DNA from: Mesostigma viride
Taxonomy: Eukaryota; Streptophyta; Mesostigmatophyceae; Mesostigmatales; Mesostigmataceae
Assembly: GCA_009746045.1 (NCBI GenBank)
Contig: RPFO01000103.1
Span: 2,085,857-2,149,856 of the forward strand
Direction of reading: 5' to 3'
Length of the DNA: 64,000 bases
Part shown: in pieces, positions 63,513-64,000 of the stretch
Layout of the letters: each line of letters opens with the position of its first letter
Numbering within the stretch: the first letter of the stretch is position 1
Position numbers and translations under genes: made by a program
The notes under the pieces: generated by a model
The model's database searches: none
What the model was told of the DNA's origin: nothing
Seen by the model: only the letters and a program-made list of their open reading frames with translations

Positions 63513-64000
63513 CTGGCGGGGGGAACGGGCCACCGTGGAGGGGGAGGCAGGTACAAAGTATTACAGTGAGCCGAGAAGGACGTTGGCAAACAGGCTGTGT
63601 GAGGGGGGGGAGGCGGAAAGGGCACAAACAGGGGGACGCCACGTCCACGAGGAGAGAGGGGACTACGGGGCAGGAAGGTCAAGGACAACACGGTGAGCCG
63701 AGCGGGGGATGGGCTTCATGGTTAGCGCCTTCACGGGCAATCAGCAGCGGGTAGAGCCCATGGGCAAATTAGGGCATAACAAATAAGCGCGGTCAACCAT
63801 GAGCCCAGTGGGCGATCTCGTTGGCGACCTAGCAGCGGGAACCAACAGCTGTACAAGCAATCAAAAGGATATGAGAAACGGCATAGTCAACGGGCAACCA
63901 AAAGGGTGACCTTATGCAGGGGTCCTGGTGTAGTAAACATCATTGTTATTGATAAGTGTAGAAAAACATCATTATTGATTGCACGAGTGTTTGCACCCCT
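63513..64000. other. TIC62 intron reaching the right edge
   Basis: No further TIC62 exon was recognised here; upstream exons are expected outside the window. Confidence 0.45.

Overview
This is a nuclear genome window from a photosynthetic eukaryote, most probably a green alga (chlorophyte, or an early-branching streptophyte alga). It has GC-rich, intron-rich genes with canonical GT-AG introns, a plastid TIC62 gene, many LINE and DNA-transposon remnants, and very large tandem-repeat arrays inside introns. I cannot name the species. No rRNA, convincing tRNA or CRISPR array is visible. Most long open frames in the window are satellite translations, not genes.

Three host genes can be assembled exon by exon, with splice phases agreeing at every junction. 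(1) INTS6 (Integrator subunit 6), + strand, from before the window to 26287. Ten exons are visible. Its introns hold satellites of 15, 32, 17 and 39 bp. (2) A five-exon DEK_C-SWIB-SWIB chromatin protein, - strand, 48711 to 39662, whose predicted protein of 398 residues is complete. (3) TIC62, - strand, from beyond the right edge to 57853. It has the NAD(P)-binding module's end, a helical linker and two near-identical FNR-binding Ser/Pro motifs. INTS6 and the SWIB gene converge; the SWIB gene and TIC62 are in tandem.

Mobile DNA fills the rest. 26.9-38.2 kb holds LINE reverse-transcriptase relics, two long copies of an element that encodes only an ORF1-like protein, a 2.3 kb TTAA-flanked element and a perfect 800-bp GATG array. 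Intron 3 of the SWIB gene carries a 2.95 kb TTAA-flanked element. Inside that sits a 1.6 kb hAT-like element with 8-bp target duplications, and inside that a 128-codon acidic-protein gene on the same strand as the host gene. 49.4-57 kb is a mosaic of LINE, SINE-like and MITE fragments, including a MITE split by an ORF1-type LINE with a 12-bp target duplication.

The most unusual signal is a recurring pattern I call splice-junction echoes. The last bases of an exon plus its 5' splice site, or a 3' splice site plus the first exon bases, recur several times in the adjoining intron at about 40-120 bp spacing. It is visible at many junctions in all three genes, and some intronic satellites look like heavily amplified echoes. 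This suggests that introns here grow by repeated duplication of exon-intron junctions. All homology calls are from reading the sequence; no search was run.
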